64,000 nucleotides of DNA, taken from CAYLLT01 sp964591605 (GTDB lineage Bacteria > Planctomycetota > Phycisphaerae > UBA1845 > PWPN01). Location of the stretch: the NCBI GenBank assembly GCA_964591605.1, contig CAZQEN010000001.1, positions 1 to 64,000 on the forward strand, given 5' to 3'. The notes beneath the pieces are model-generated. The model was not told where the DNA came from. It worked only from the letters and a program-made list of their open reading frames with translations, and searched no databases. This document shows positions 23,679-31,893 of this stretch, in pieces. The stretch's first letter is position 1. Every line of letters begins with the position of its first letter. A program made the translations under genes and the position numbers.

Positions 23679-25868
23679 GTGTTAGATTCCGAGCTGATGA
23701 AGCAGCCAGAAGACGGGCAGGCGGGCGAGGTGTTGAGTTCGGGTTTTCGCGGCTGGCCGGCGCGCGAGTGGCTGAAGAGTTTCCTGCTGGTTGCGGCCAC
23801 CCTCCTGGCCTACTCGCCGGCCTGGTTCGGAAAGCCGGTCTGGGACGACGATGCGCACATGACCCGCCCGGAGCTCCGTTCCCTGTCCGGTCTGGTCAGC
23901 ATCTGGCTCGAGCCCGGGGCGACGCAGCAATACTACCCACTGACCTTCAGCGCTTTCTGGGCGCAACACAGGCTGTGGGGTGACTCGACGCCGGGTTACC
24001 ACCTGGTCAACATTCTGCTGCATGCTGCTTCAGCGTTGCTGGTGGTCCGGATCCTGAGACGACTGGGCATCCCGGGGGCCTGGCTGGCTGGGGCCATTTT
24101 CGCCCTGCATCCGGTTCATGTGGAATCGGTAGCGTGGATCTCGGAGCTCAAGAACACGCTTTCGGGGGTGTTCTTCTTCAGTGCGGTGCTGGCGTACCTG
24201 CATTTCGATCAGACCAGGCGGCGGAGCTGCTACGCGCTTGCCCTGGTCCTGTTCATCCTGGGTCTGACCACCAAAACCGCCATCGCGTCCTTTCCGGCGT
24301 GCCTGCTGGTGGCGTTCTGGTGGAAACGGGGAAGGCTGTCCTGGAAACGGGACGTGCTCGCGCTGCTGCCGTTCTTCCTCGCGGGGCTGGCGGCCGGTCT
24401 GGTGACCGCCTGGGTGGAGATCACGCTCTACGGCGCCCGGGGGGATGAGTTCCAGTTCTCCCTGCTCGAACGCTGCCTGATTGCCGGTCGGTCGCTCTGG
24501 TTCCATCTGAGCAAGCTGTTCTGGCCGGCGAACCTGGCCTTCATGTACACGCGATGGAAGATCGACTCAACGGTGTGGTGGCAGTACCTGTACCCGATCG
24601 CGGCGGTACTGCTGCTGACGGGTCTGTGGGTGTTGAGGCGGCGGAACCGCGGACCTCTGGCGGGAATGTTCCTGTTCACCGGGATCCTGTTTCCGGCGCT
24701 GGGCTTCTTCAACGCGTATTCGTTTCGCTACTCGTTCGTGAACGATCATCATCAGTACCTGGCGAGCGTGGGGGTGATCGCGGTCGTCTCGGCCGGGGCT
24801 TCGATCCTGTCGGCCCGGCTGCACTCTGTACGGGGGCCCGGCGCCGGACTGCTGTGCGTCCCGCTGCTGGCCATCCTGGCCGGTCTGACGTGGAGTCATG
24901 CGGGGGCATTTCGCGACAGCGAGACGCTGTGGCTCGACACGCTGGCAAAGAATCCGGAGTGCTGGATGGCTCATCATAATCTGGGCCTTGATCTGGTCGA
25001 GCGGGGCCAGTTTGAGCCGGCCGTTGAACATTATCGCTGCGCGTTGCGTCTGTACCCTGATGCCGAAGCACATCTGGCGCTGGGGGCCGCGCTGGGCGCG
25101 CTGGGAAAGACGGACGAAGCGGCGGCCGCGTACCAGGCGGCGATCCGGTTGAATCCGGACTACGCCGAAGCCTACAGCAATCTGAGCAACCTTCTGGCCA
25201 GGCAGGGAGACGGCCAGCAGGCGTTCCAGTACGCGGCGAAAGCGGTCCGCCTCAAGCCCGACTCCGCGCAGGCACGCTTCAATCTGGCGAATGCGCTCAA
25301 TCTGCTCGGAAAGCCGGAGGCAGCCGTGTCGGAATATAAGGCCGCTATTAACCTCCGTCCAGACTATGCCGAGGCGCACTACAACCTGAGCGGCGTTCTG
25401 CTTGTCCTTGGTAGAACCGACGAGGCCGCCAGACACATTTCGGAAGCGGTCCGGCTCCAGCCGGATCGTGCGAACGTCCGTGTCAAACTGGCCATTGTGC
25501 TGACACGGCAGGGCCAGACCGCCGAAGCCATCCGGCAGTATCGGGAAGCCCTGCGCCAGGAGCCGGAATCGGTCGAAGCGCTCAGGAACCTGGCGTGGCT
25601 TCTGGCGACGCACCACGACGCACAGTATCGTGACGGCCCTGCGGCGGTGGGCCTGGCCGAAAAGGCCGTCCGGCTGACGCAGGAGCAGGACGCCGGGGCT
25701 TACGACGCGCTGGCGGCGGCGTATGCCGAGTCGGGGGACTTTTCCCGAGCACTGTCGGCGGTGGAACGTGCCCTGGTCCTGGCCGCAGCCGCGCCGCCGG
25801 CCGTGCGGCGTGAGCACATCCAGGCGCGACAGGCTCTCTACCGCGCCGGTCGTCCCTGGCGGGAATGA
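23679..25868 (+). CDS. TMTC-like membrane protein with TPR domain (putative GT-C glycosyltransferase)
   Basis: A 729-residue protein with an N-terminal membrane half of about ten or more helices and a C-terminal half of roughly eight TPR repeats (from CWMAHHNLGLDLVERGQFEPA onward, consensus NPDYAEAYSNLSNLL). The first extracytoplasmic loop carries KPVWDDDAHM, the acidic motif expected of GT-C enzymes. FALHPVHVESVAWISELKNT and FNAYSFRYSFVNDHHQYLAS also fit TMTC/DUF1736 proteins, some of which are O-mannosyltransferases. Activity here is inferred. The GTG at 23679 is only one base from GAGGAG, and the ATG at 23697 is an alternative. Its stop overlaps the next gene's start, so the two paralogues form an operon. 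Confidence 0.8.
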   Translation: MLDSELMKQPEDGQAGEVLSSGFRGWPAREWLKSFLLVAATLLAYSPAWFGKPVWDDDAHMTRPELRSLSGLVSIWLEPGATQQYYPLTFSAFWAQHRLWGDSTPGYHLVNILLHAASALLVVRILRRLGIPGAWLAGAIFALHPVHVESVAWISELKNTLSGVFFFSAVLAYLHFDQTRRRSCYALALVLFILGLTTKTAIASFPACLLVAFWWKRGRLSWKRDVLALLPFFLAGLAAGLVTAWVEITLYGARGDEFQFSLLERCLIAGRSLWFHLSKLFWPANLAFMYTRWKIDSTVWWQYLYPIAAVLLLTGLWVLRRRNRGPLAGMFLFTGILFPALGFFNAYSFRYSFVNDHHQYLASVGVIAVVSAGASILSARLHSVRGPGAGLLCVPLLAILAGLTWSHAGAFRDSETLWLDTLAKNPECWMAHHNLGLDLVERGQFEPAVEHYRCALRLYPDAEAHLALGAALGALGKTDEAAAAYQAAIRLNPDYAEAYSNLSNLLARQGDGQQAFQYAAKAVRLKPDSAQARFNLANALNLLGKPEAAVSEYKAAINLRPDYAEAHYNLSGVLLVLGRTDEAARHISEAVRLQPDRANVRVKLAIVLTRQGQTAEAIRQYREALRQEPESVEALRNLAWLLATHHDAQYRDGPAAVGLAEKAVRLTQEQDAGAYDALAAAYAESGDFSRALSAVERALVLAAAAPPAVRREHIQARQALYRAGRPWRE

Positions 25869-27715
25869 ACTCCATGCCGATCACTCCTCCCCAGCGCCGA
25901 CCGCATGGGCCGGCGGGTCAGCCCCGTCTCCCGGCCGGCCGGCGGGTGTTGGGGGCGTGCGCCATCGCCGTTTTCACGCTGATCGCCCATTTTCCCGCTC
26001 TCGATGGTGGCTTTATATGGGATGATCATTCCTACGTCGAGGACAACCCGGCGCTGTTCGGCCCTGGCGGTCTGAAGCGGATCTGGTTCTCACTCGAAGC
26101 GCCACAGTATTACCCGCTTGTTTTCACGTCGTTCTGGCTGGAGCGGGCGGTGTGGGGGGTCAACCCTGTCGGTTACCACTGGGTGAACCTGCTCATTCAT
26201 ACCGCCAACGCGCTGCTGCTCTGGCGGCTGCTGGAGCGTCTGAACGTGCCCGGCGCCTGGCTGGCGGGGGCATTCTTCGCTCTGCATCCCGTGAACGTGG
26301 AAACGGTGGCCTGGATCACCGAGCGGAAGAACACGCTGGCCATGCTGTTCTATCTCCTGAGCCTTCTGTGTTTTCTGCGTTTCGATGAACTGGCCGCTCG
26401 GCCGCCTCTGCCGGGCGAACCGCGGCCCGGAAGATCCTCCTCGGGGCTCCCGGCCTCCCGCTCGGTTGCGGCCTCCATCCTGTCTTCTCGATCCTGGCTT
26501 TACACTCTGTCACTGGTTTCGTTTCTGCTGGCGATGCTGAGCAAGACGGCGGTTGCCCCGCTCGGGGTGGTGCTGCTGGGGCTGGCCTGGTGGCGGCGGG
26601 GCGGTATCGGGCTCCGGGATGTGTTGCGCAGCGCCGCTTTTCTGGGTGTGGCGCTGCTGCTGATGTGCATCACCGTTTTCGTGGAGCGCCGCGCCGTATC
26701 GGAGATTCTGCGTCCGGATCCGTTCTTTGCGCGGCTGGCCGGCGCGGGCGCGGCGTTCTGGTTTTACCTTTACAAGGCGATTGTGCCCGTGAATCTGATG
26801 TTCGTCTATCCTCGCTGGCGGATTGACCCGGCCAACGTGCTCTGGTATGTGCCGGGATTGCTGGCTGTAGGAACGTTTTGGCTCTTCTGGCGTTTCCGGC
26901 AGGTGTGGGGGAGACCCTGGCTGGCCGGGCTGGGCTATTTTGCGGTGATGCTGTCTCCGGCGCTCGGGCTGGTAAACATCTTCTTCATGCGTTACTCGCT
27001 GGTGTCGGACCACTGGACGTATTTCGCGCTGATCGGCCCCCTGGCCCTCGTGGCCGGAGGAATCACGCGGGGCCTGGAACGATTCGGCCGGGCGGCAGTC
27101 TGGCTCCAGCCGGTCATTTCCGGGCCGCTGCTCCTGGCGCTGGGCGTACTCACGTTCCGCCAGAGTGCCATTTACCAGGACGAGGAGACTCTCTGGCGGG
27201 ACACTCTGGCCAGGAATCCGGCCTGCTGGATGGCCCGCTGCAATCTCGGCGTCTCGTTCGCCGCGCGGGGGAAGGTGGATGATGCCATTGAGCAGTACCA
27301 ACTGGCGCTCCAGCTCGAACCCGACGCCGTTGAGATCCATTACAACATGGCCAACGAACTGGCCGCACTGGGCAAGGTGGACGAAGCGATTTCGCACCTG
27401 GAACGGGCGCTCGAGCTCGAGCCCAACTACGCCGAGGCTCATAACAATCTGGGGGTGCAGTTGGCCAGGCAGGGAGAATCAGACCAGGCCCTCGCGCACT
27501 TTGAACGAGCGGTTCAACTGAACCCCTCCTACGCTGAGGCCGGATACAACCTGGGTCTGACTCTGGCCCGACAGGGAAGGATCGCGGAAGCCGTCCAGCA
27601 CTTTCGCCAGACGTTCCGGGTGGCCACTGCTCAAGGCAAGGCTTCGCTCGCGACCGACAGTCGGGCCCAGATCGAGCGGTACCCGTCCGCTCCGGCGGCG
27701 CCGACCGTGCCCTGA
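25865..27715 (+). CDS. TMTC-like membrane protein with TPR domain, second paralogue
   Basis: A 616-residue paralogue of the preceding gene, overlapping it by four bases (ATGA). The same order is seen: signal-like first helix, acidic loop GGFIWDDHSYVEDNP, then FALHPVNVETVAWITERKNTLAM, and several helices to about residue 435. About four TPR units follow (NPACWMARCNLGVSFAARGK, EPNYAEAHNNLGVQLARQG). A Pro/Arg/Ser-rich loop (about residues 178-205) separates two helices and is absent from the first paralogue. The tandem arrangement suggests a duplication. Both lie among secreted Ser/Thr/Asn-rich proteins, so a role in glycosylating surface proteins is possible but unproven. Confidence 0.8.
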   Translation: MNSMPITPPQRRPHGPAGQPRLPAGRRVLGACAIAVFTLIAHFPALDGGFIWDDHSYVEDNPALFGPGGLKRIWFSLEAPQYYPLVFTSFWLERAVWGVNPVGYHWVNLLIHTANALLLWRLLERLNVPGAWLAGAFFALHPVNVETVAWITERKNTLAMLFYLLSLLCFLRFDELAARPPLPGEPRPGRSSSGLPASRSVAASILSSRSWLYTLSLVSFLLAMLSKTAVAPLGVVLLGLAWWRRGGIGLRDVLRSAAFLGVALLLMCITVFVERRAVSEILRPDPFFARLAGAGAAFWFYLYKAIVPVNLMFVYPRWRIDPANVLWYVPGLLAVGTFWLFWRFRQVWGRPWLAGLGYFAVMLSPALGLVNIFFMRYSLVSDHWTYFALIGPLALVAGGITRGLERFGRAAVWLQPVISGPLLLALGVLTFRQSAIYQDEETLWRDTLARNPACWMARCNLGVSFAARGKVDDAIEQYQLALQLEPDAVEIHYNMANELAALGKVDEAISHLERALELEPNYAEAHNNLGVQLARQGESDQALAHFERAVQLNPSYAEAGYNLGLTLARQGRIAEAVQHFRQTFRVATAQGKASLATDSRAQIERYPSAPAAPTVP

Positions 27716-27930
27716 TGAGGTGGCGGCAGCCGGAACGGCCGACCCTGGTGTGAATGGGTTTGCAGGCCGTGTGCCGGGAACCGCGTCGTGCCCAGCGGTC
27801 CGGCGCGGCGGGTTCGCGCGGCAAATCGATTCGTTTTCGTCCCTCGCAGGGAGCTTATGGGACTCATTGACGTAACTCGTTTATGTTCAATGTATTATAC
27901 CCCAAAGTGCCCTTGTTGCCCCGTGCAAGT

Positions 27931-27986
27931 TGTCAACGCTATTTTGCGAAATACGGTTGACGTGCCGGGGGGTGTTGTGATAACGT
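27931..27986 (+). promoter_or_regulatory. Promoter with dyad operator, PEP-CTERM gene 2
   Basis: TTGACG at 27957-27962, an 18-base spacer and TAACGT at 27981-27986. TGTCAAC (27931-27937) and GTTGAC (27956-27961) form a dyad with an inner palindrome ATTTTGCGAAAT, the same layout as at 21926-21979. Confidence 0.6.
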
Positions 27987-28033
27987 GATGGTAGAGGTCG
28001 TTCTCGGAGGGAGAACGGGACCTTCGGACCAAA

Positions 28034-28079
28034 GGCGCGTCGCACATCCTGACCGGCGCGTCGTTGGAGGGCAAAAGCA
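28034..28079 (+). promoter_or_regulatory. Conserved structured 5' leader element, copy 2
   Basis: GGCGCGT, CACATC-CTGAC, CGGCGCG, then GTTGGAGGGCAAAAGCA. The stem CGCGTCG/CGGCGCG (seven pairs, one G-T) closes the CACATCCTGAC loop. Compared with copy 1 the stem bases differ but pairing is kept, while the loop and the GGAGGG tail are conserved. Confidence 0.5.
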
Positions 28080-28267
28080 CACAAGCGTCAACAAACACGC
28101 GCCGGCCGCAGGAGTCATGGCTCCTTCTGTCCGCGCATCGTGCGTACACGGGATGCCCCGTGTGTGATGACAGTCAGGGAAGTATCGAGCGGAAAAGCGC
28201 CTGCCGCATCATCGATCATCCGGACGGAAAAGGAATAACTCAAGTGGCGCCGACAGGAGCAGGGAAA

Positions 28268-29539
28268 ATGAAGAGAGTACTAACCCTCTCGAACGTGGCA
28301 GCGGTTGCTCTGGCGCTGGGGGCGGCCAACGTCTTCGGAGCCAGCCTCACCCTCATCCCCCAGATCGCCGGGGATGCGGAGAGCAACAGTATGCAGGTCC
28401 GCGCGATCACGCCAGACGGGCAGTTTGCGGTCGGCCTGTCGGGCACGCGGGGTTTCCTGTACAACTCGGGCAACGGAACCTCCTACAACGTTCTCAGCAG
28501 CGATAATGCTCAGTCCACCATTGCGAACGGCGTCGGCTACCGCACGTCCGGCGGCAATACCGAACTCCTCGTCTCTGGTATGTCCTCCGGCTTCCCGACG
28601 GAGTGGATGACGACCGACGGTGGCGCGACCTGGGGCATCAAGCGCCGGAACGCATCCATGCCCGGCTCCCCGCAAATGGGCGCCTCCAATCAGATCGGGG
28701 CGCAGCTCGGGACGGATGTTTATTATGTATCCAGCTCCCGGAACATTGCGAATCAACCGGTTTACCTCAACCAGGGCTCTGGTCCCTGGGTGGCGACCGT
28801 GACCTGGGACAACAAGGGAATCGCCAGTGGCGACTCTTCTCTGATGAACGGCGTCTCGGCCATCGGCCGGGCGGTGGGCAAGCGAGGCACCGGCAGCGCC
28901 ACCAACAAGACGTACGTGCTCGATTGGGCCGCTGGTACGCCCACCGCCTATAACATCACCAGCTTGCACGATGGGTTGAATGGCGGTACCACCACAATGG
29001 GAGAACTCCACGCGGTGAGTCAGGATGGCACCGCCGTGTTCGGCCGGTCATTCCTCACGGGCACCTCCGGTGATCAGTATTCCTTCAAGACGACCATCTC
29101 GGGCTTCGGTGGCTCTAAAGTCCAAGGGGCCGTCATCCAGTTGCCCGAGCTGCCGGGCACGGCGGGTTCTGCCACCCGCACGGTCACTTACGGCGCCAGC
29201 GCGGACGGAAGGTACGCGGTGGGAATGGACTATGTTGGCACAGAAATGGCGGCCCTTTGGGATACGGGTGATCCGAACCCGGCGAACTGGACGGTGACGG
29301 ATCTGACGGCATTTGCCGCCTCTCAGGGGATTCTGGGCAACTGGGTCCGGCTGACGCGTGCTTACAGCGTCGGCGTGGATCCTGGCACTGGGAATCCGGT
29401 TGCCGCGGGCTTAGGCGTCTGGTCGCCGGACGGGGGCACGACCCTGTACACGCGGGCCTGGATCATGCAGGTCCCCGAGCCGACGACGCTGATCCTCCTC
29501 GGGCTTGGCGGGTTGATCATGTCCCGGCGTCGGCGTTGA
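28268..29539 (+). CDS. HAF-type exported protein with PEP-CTERM sorting tail, second copy
   Basis: A 423-residue protein starting at the ATG at 28268, with an AGGAGCAGGG ribosome-binding region upstream; a longer frame from 28064 would translate the structured leader and is rejected. Signal peptide MKRVLTLSNVAAVALALGAANVFGA is followed by HAF-type repeats (VRAITPDGQFAVGLSGTRGF, LHAVSQDGTAVFGRSF, YGASADGRYAVGMDYVG) and the closing LGNWVRLTRAYSVG segment. The C terminus VPEPTTLILLGLGGLIM plus SRRRR is a PEP-CTERM signal. It shares the repeat domain with the proteins at 22185, 29698 and 17942-21286. It is expected to be exported and processed by an exosortase encoded elsewhere. Function is unknown. 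Confidence 0.88.
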   Translation: MKRVLTLSNVAAVALALGAANVFGASLTLIPQIAGDAESNSMQVRAITPDGQFAVGLSGTRGFLYNSGNGTSYNVLSSDNAQSTIANGVGYRTSGGNTELLVSGMSSGFPTEWMTTDGGATWGIKRRNASMPGSPQMGASNQIGAQLGTDVYYVSSSRNIANQPVYLNQGSGPWVATVTWDNKGIASGDSSLMNGVSAIGRAVGKRGTGSATNKTYVLDWAAGTPTAYNITSLHDGLNGGTTTMGELHAVSQDGTAVFGRSFLTGTSGDQYSFKTTISGFGGSKVQGAVIQLPELPGTAGSATRTVTYGASADGRYAVGMDYVGTEMAALWDTGDPNPANWTVTDLTAFAASQGILGNWVRLTRAYSVGVDPGTGNPVAAGLGVWSPDGGTTLYTRAWIMQVPEPTTLILLGLGGLIMSRRRR

Positions 29540-29626
29540 CCCTTCCCCTGGCTGGCGGTGGTGTCGCTCTAGGCCGCTGGTACCGGGTGTAGGTCGGATC
29601 TGTACATTGAGCAGGAAAGCTCAGGC

Positions 29627-29664
29627 GGGCCACGGAGCGAGTCGACGATCTCGCTTCGTGGCCC
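29627..29664 (+). terminator. Long hairpin after PEP-CTERM gene 2
   Basis: GGGCCACG pairs with CGTGGCCC and AGCGA with TCGCT around a ten-base loop. It is homologous to the hairpin at 23509-23551. It lies between the PEP-CTERM gene and the next gene, 33 bases before that ATG. Confidence 0.7.
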
Positions 29665-29697
29665 CTGTCATTCATGGTGCGAAGGAAGAGGTGCAAC

Positions 29698-31638
29698 ATG
29701 TGTCGGAAAACCTGGAGAAAGCGGCTCGCGCGGCTTGTGGCGGTGGCCGGTGTCCTGGCGGCGGGGAGCGTGAGCCTGGCCCAGACGCCGACGTTTACGG
29801 GGGTCGGGCAACTTGGCGGCGGAACCAGCAGCAAGTGCCTGGGCGTTTCCGCGGACGGGACGCTGATTGTCGGTGAAGCGGTGGACAGCAACGGGAAGAC
29901 GGTGGCCGTGCTGTACGATCGCGTTTCGGGCTCGCCGACGCTGGTGAGCCTGGGGTTCACCGACGCGACGAACCAGGAGACGCGTGCGGCGGACGTGGGG
30001 ACGGACGGGAACGCTACCGTGCACGTCGCCGGCCAGGGGCGTAATGCGTCGAACCACCTGCAGGCGTTCCACTGGAGCGGGAACCGTGCGGGCACGGGAT
30101 CGTACTTCCTGATTCCCTATCTGCCCAACTCGAATGCGACGCCGCAGTCGTTCGGCCGGAGCCTCGCGGTGGATCCCACGAACACCGTGTTCATCGCGGG
30201 TGAGAGCAGCAGTTCCTCCGCGACCGAGAACCCGCCGAACAACCTGCAGGCGTTCCGCTACCGCTCCGATAATCAGTCGGTCCTGGCGCTGGGCTTCCTG
30301 GGCGGCGGCAGCAAACGCAGTATCGCGCTGGGCATGAACTGGCATAACGGAGCCACTGATGTTGTCGGCTGGAGCTGGAGCAAGTTCGGCGGGGGCAACA
30401 ATCAGCCGGAGGCGTTTATCTACAACTCGGCCAGCGGCGGCAGCATGGGCGGTGACAAGAATCTCGACTGGGTGTGCGGCGGCGAATACTGGCAGATCGC
30501 GGCCGGAGACAATGGCACGGCCGAAACCGCGGCGAACGGCGATAATATCCAGATTCATCCGGTCGGCACCAGCGGTCTGAATCCCAACGATGTCGTGGTT
30601 TCCTGCGGCCCGGATAATCAGCTCAAGGATCAGGTCAATCCGAGCGGTGATGACATCACATGGCCTGTGGGCTCCAGTCCTACCACTTCATCGGCGAGCC
30701 GATACAACGCCGTCTCCCCCGACGGACGGTACCGGGTGGGGCGCAGCACGTATCCGGGCAGTGGATTGTTTGAGGCGCACCTGCGGGACATCCGGAACCG
30801 CGACTACAACGGCAATGACAACTGCGGCGGGATCGGGTTCCACTGGCCGCTGGGATTCCTGCCGGGCGACAACTACAGCGAGGCGTACGGCGTGTCCAAC
30901 AGCGCGGCGATCCCGAGCCGCGAGGGACTGGTCGTGACGGGCTGGAGCCGGCACACACCCGGATCCGGCTTCGACAACGACTCCCGTGCGTTCGTGTGCT
31001 TCATGACGGATGGGCCTGACCTGTACTGGCTGAAACACAGGGACGCGCTGCCGGGAGACAATGGTGCGGCGGCGGCGACACGGTACAAGGGCATGCTGGA
31101 CCTGAAGGAATGGCTGATCAGCAAGGGCATCGACATGACCGGCTGGAATCTCTGGGAGGGCCGGGCGGTTTCGGATGACGGCAAGGTGATCGTGGGGTGG
31201 GGCATTCACAACGGCGTCACGGAGGGCTTCGTGGTGACGATCGAGCCGCCGCCGCCGACCGGGGCGTGCTGCGTGAAGACCGGCCTGGGCACGGGCACGT
31301 GCAGCGAGATCAGCCAGGAAGACTGTCAGAGTACGCCCGGCGGGACGTGGAACGGACCGGGTTCGGTGTGCGGCGTGGACAACGCCAACTGCGACTTCTG
31401 CCCGCCGCTGTTTGCCGACCCGGACGAGGATGGCGATGTGGATCTGGACGATTTTGCCTACTTCCAGCGGTGCTACACGGGTCCCGGAGGCGGCGTGCCG
31501 ACGGGATGCTCATGCTTCGATCGCTTCGTGGATTCGCCGGCGGGCATCGACGACGACGACCTGGTGAAATTCACCGACTGCGTGACGGGCCCGGAGGTGC
31601 TGTTCGCCCTGAACCCGCCGCCGGCGTGCGTGCCGTGA
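29698..31638 (+). CDS. HAF-type exported protein with Cys-rich module and dockerin-like tail
   Basis: A 646-residue exported protein. The ATG at 29698 is favoured over 29674 because AGGAAGAGG lies seven bases upstream. Signal peptide MCRKTWRKRLARLVAVAGVL to about residue 29. The body has HAF-type segments (KCLGVSADGTLIVGEAVDSN, NAVSPDGRYRVGRS) ending in DMTGWNLWEGRAVSDDGKVI. After residue 515 comes a Cys-rich module (GACCVKTGLGTGTCSEISQE...), then a dockerin-like pair of Asp loops (DPDEDGDVDLDDFAYFQRC; DDDDLVKFTDCVTG) ending ACVP. It has the same body type as the PEP-CTERM proteins but a different C-terminal module, which implies a different surface attachment or partner. Confidence 0.82.
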   Translation: MCRKTWRKRLARLVAVAGVLAAGSVSLAQTPTFTGVGQLGGGTSSKCLGVSADGTLIVGEAVDSNGKTVAVLYDRVSGSPTLVSLGFTDATNQETRAADVGTDGNATVHVAGQGRNASNHLQAFHWSGNRAGTGSYFLIPYLPNSNATPQSFGRSLAVDPTNTVFIAGESSSSSATENPPNNLQAFRYRSDNQSVLALGFLGGGSKRSIALGMNWHNGATDVVGWSWSKFGGGNNQPEAFIYNSASGGSMGGDKNLDWVCGGEYWQIAAGDNGTAETAANGDNIQIHPVGTSGLNPNDVVVSCGPDNQLKDQVNPSGDDITWPVGSSPTTSSASRYNAVSPDGRYRVGRSTYPGSGLFEAHLRDIRNRDYNGNDNCGGIGFHWPLGFLPGDNYSEAYGVSNSAAIPSREGLVVTGWSRHTPGSGFDNDSRAFVCFMTDGPDLYWLKHRDALPGDNGAAAATRYKGMLDLKEWLISKGIDMTGWNLWEGRAVSDDGKVIVGWGIHNGVTEGFVVTIEPPPPTGACCVKTGLGTGTCSEISQEDCQSTPGGTWNGPGSVCGVDNANCDFCPPLFADPDEDGDVDLDDFAYFQRCYTGPGGGVPTGCSCFDRFVDSPAGIDDDDLVKFTDCVTGPEVLFALNPPPACVP

Positions 31639-31893
31639 CGTGTGAATGAATTCGCGAGGTTCTGCGCCGGGGTGTTTCTGTCGTGGAGCCCCGGATGGCA
31701 GCGCTGCAAAAGGCCGGCTCCGCCGCCGCTTGAGGTAGATCTTCCGGCAGTGGCCGCGGTCGGCAACTGTCGCGGGCGGCGTCGAAATGCGTGATTTGTG
31801 GTCGCGGAGCGTGTGACCGGTATCCCGGGGTGAGGGATACTGCGCATGGACCGCTTTCTGTTGCCAGTGCCTGTTCGGAGGAAGGAGCCTGAA

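Larger units (their letters stand above)
27716..28267. other. Regulatory region and long leader of PEP-CTERM gene 2
   Basis: About 550 bases. It holds the promoter/dyad at 27931-27986, a leader of about 275 bases with the conserved element at 28034-28079, and another hairpin (ACACGGG...CCCGTGT, 28146-28163). No gene is seen. Confidence 0.6.
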
